A stretch of 5,935 nucleotides of DNA from Verrucomicrobia bacterium UBA1629. GTDB lineage: Bacteria > Verrucomicrobiota > Kiritimatiellia > RFP12 > UBA1067. Shown here one piece after another: positions 5,010 to 5,935 of this stretch. Below the pieces are notes generated by a model. It saw nothing but the letters and a program-made list of their open reading frames with translations, searched no databases and was not told where the DNA came from. Where the stretch lies: the NCBI GenBank assembly GCA_002321305.1, contig DCMF01000092.1, positions 1 to 5,935 of the forward strand, given 5' to 3'. Within the stretch, counting starts at the first letter, position 1; each line of letters starts with the position of its first letter. The position numbers were made by a program, and so were the translations under genes.

Positions 5010-5906
5010 TCAGACGCGGCCCTTCGACTTGAGGAACGCGAACGAGGGGCGCACGGCGTCCAGCGTGTCCGCATGGCGCTCGCACTCGACGACGTACCAC
5101 GACACGCCGTCCGCGTCCGTCGCCTTGAAGAGGCGGTCCCACTCGACGCCCTTCGCGCCTTCGCCCGGCTGGCCGAGGATCGCGTCGAACTTCTGCGACC
5201 CCATGCCGTTCTCCTTCGCGTGGAGCGTGAAGGAGCGGTGCGGATACTTGACGTACTGCGCGCACGGGTCGAGGCCCGCGCAGGTCGTCCAGCCGACGTC
5301 CTGCTCCATCTGCACGGCCTTGTCCGTGTGGGAGAAGAAATAGTCCCAGAACGAGGTGCCGTCCGTCATCTTCACCGTGTGTTCCCACGTGTGGTTGTGG
5401 AAGCCGATCTTGCACCCCATCGTCGCGCAGTCGGCCGCCGCCTGGTTGTAGAAGTCGCAGAGCCTCTTCGTGAAGTCGTCGACTTCCTTCGACGGCGCGA
5501 GCTTTCCGCTCCACGTGCAGCCCGGCGGCATGTTGCCGCCGCCGGGACAGCAGATGAAGCTGTTGCCGTAGCCGAGGTTGAACTCGCACGTCTTCTTGAA
5601 GTTCTCCGGCGCGAACTCCATGCGCCCGACGTGCGTGCCGCACGCGGCGAGGCCGTTGTCGTCCAGCATCTTCTTGAGCTCGGACGCCTTGAACTTGTAG
5701 TATCCGGCGAACTCGACGCCCTCGTAGCCGATCGCCTTCACGTCGGCGAGGGCCTTCGGCAGCCCGACCTTGTTGATGTAGTCGCGGATCGAGTAGAGCT
5801 GCAGCGCGACCCGGCCCGGACGCGCCGCGCGGCAGCAGCCCGGCATCGCGGCCAGCGCGGCGCCCGCGCCCAGTCCGCCCAGAAACGTTCTTCTTGTCAT
5901 GTCCAT
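5010..5906 (-). CDS. Tat-exported sugar phosphate isomerase/epimerase-like TIM-barrel protein
   Basis: 298 residues, a normal length for the xylose-isomerase-like TIM-barrel (AP endonuclease 2) superfamily, whose members isomerise or epimerise sugars or act as metal-dependent lyases. A twin-arginine signal is clear: TRRTFLGG at 4-11, then an Ala/Gly-rich stretch ending in Cys24-Cys25, so export folded and possible lipidation are likely. Barrel signatures are LQLYSIRDY (35-43), GYEGVEFAGYY with Glu65, THVGR with His92, IGFHNHTWEH with His170, His172 and Glu175, DVGWTTCAG with Asp203, TLHAKE with His229, and WYVVECERH with Glu274. These include the expected divalent-metal ligands. The usual H-x-K-D motif reads H-A-K-E here. 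It is the first gene of the operon seen, 55 bases before GH2. A role in processing a sugar released by the two hydrolases is inferred from context only. Confidence 0.9.
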   Translation of the reverse strand: MDMTRRTFLGGLGAGAALAAMPGCCRAARPGRVALQLYSIRDYINKVGLPKALADVKAIGYEGVEFAGYYKFKASELKKMLDDNGLAACGTHVGRMEFAPENFKKTCEFNLGYGNSFICCPGGGNMPPGCTWSGKLAPSKEVDDFTKRLCDFYNQAAADCATMGCKIGFHNHTWEHTVKMTDGTSFWDYFFSHTDKAVQMEQDVGWTTCAGLDPCAQYVKYPHRSFTLHAKENGMGSQKFDAILGQPGEGAKGVEWDRLFKATDADGVSWYVVECERHADTLDAVRPSFAFLKSKGRV

Positions 5907-5921
5907 TTGCTTGTTCTCCTT
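5907..5921 (-). promoter_or_regulatory. Ribosome binding site of the isomerase-like gene
   Basis: A perfect AAGGAG (5921-5916) lies 9 bases before the ATG at 5906. A second in-frame ATG two codons later (5900) would have a 15-base spacing, so the first is preferred. Only 14 further bases of upstream sequence remain in the window, too few to find a promoter or to tell whether another operon gene precedes. Confidence 0.75.
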
Positions 5922-5935
5922 GTTTGTAGTTGTAT

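Noticed and set aside
3023..5032. Long plus-strand open frame of 669 codons opposite the GH2 gene
   Set aside because: It mirrors GH2, which has a signal peptide, catalytic motifs and a ribosome site; the antisense product is a low-diversity Arg/Val/Ala/His-rich sequence with no motif, as expected for the opposite strand of a GC-rich gene.

Overview
The window looks like a piece of a GC-rich genome from the PVC group, most likely a gut- or rumen-type Kiritimatiellota or Verrucomicrobia relative. The basis is a Tat-exported xylose-isomerase-like TIM-barrel protein next to secreted glycoside hydrolases, plus short dispersed repeats built on CACGGATT / AATCCGTG units sitting inside a gene. The phylum is an inference from remembered family resemblance, not a database result. 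All four genes that I can support are on the minus strand, so the window reads biologically from right to left.

Right and centre (5906 to 1606): a tight three-gene operon. It encodes a Tat-signal sugar phosphate isomerase/epimerase-like protein (5010-5906), a secreted glycoside hydrolase family 2 enzyme (3050-4954) and a secreted glycoside hydrolase family 30 enzyme (1606-3024). Gaps are 55 and 25 bases. All three have export signals, and both hydrolases keep their two catalytic glutamates. The group is best read as an envelope or periplasmic glycan-degradation module: the hydrolases cut beta-linked sugars and the TIM-barrel protein probably isomerises, epimerises or otherwise processes a released sugar.

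Left (1516 to 1 and beyond): after an 89-base gap holding a good sigma70-like promoter (TTGAAC-17-TATAAT) comes one continuous reading frame of at least 505 codons with no stop, running off the left edge. It encodes a membrane-anchored, outward-facing protein: a signal peptide, a two-helix membrane hairpin, then an extracytoplasmic beta-type domain. The frame is interrupted, without being broken, by two kinds of repeat DNA. One is a pair of about 105-bp inverted-repeat elements (800-908 and 1058-1160) around a hairpin-bearing spacer. The other is a 228-bp near-palindrome (296-523) whose arms are 8 and 11 copies of a 9-bp unit in opposite orientation. Every insertion keeps the frame, and the two 105-bp copies are translated in the same frame into nearly the same peptide ends (STDYTDSHG ... 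SIRDNPCQSVDK).

The most interesting point is this left-hand gene: non-coding-looking repeat elements appear to have been accommodated as protein sequence, one of them in the middle of a folded domain. No tRNA, rRNA, CRISPR array, transposase or recognisable riboswitch was seen.
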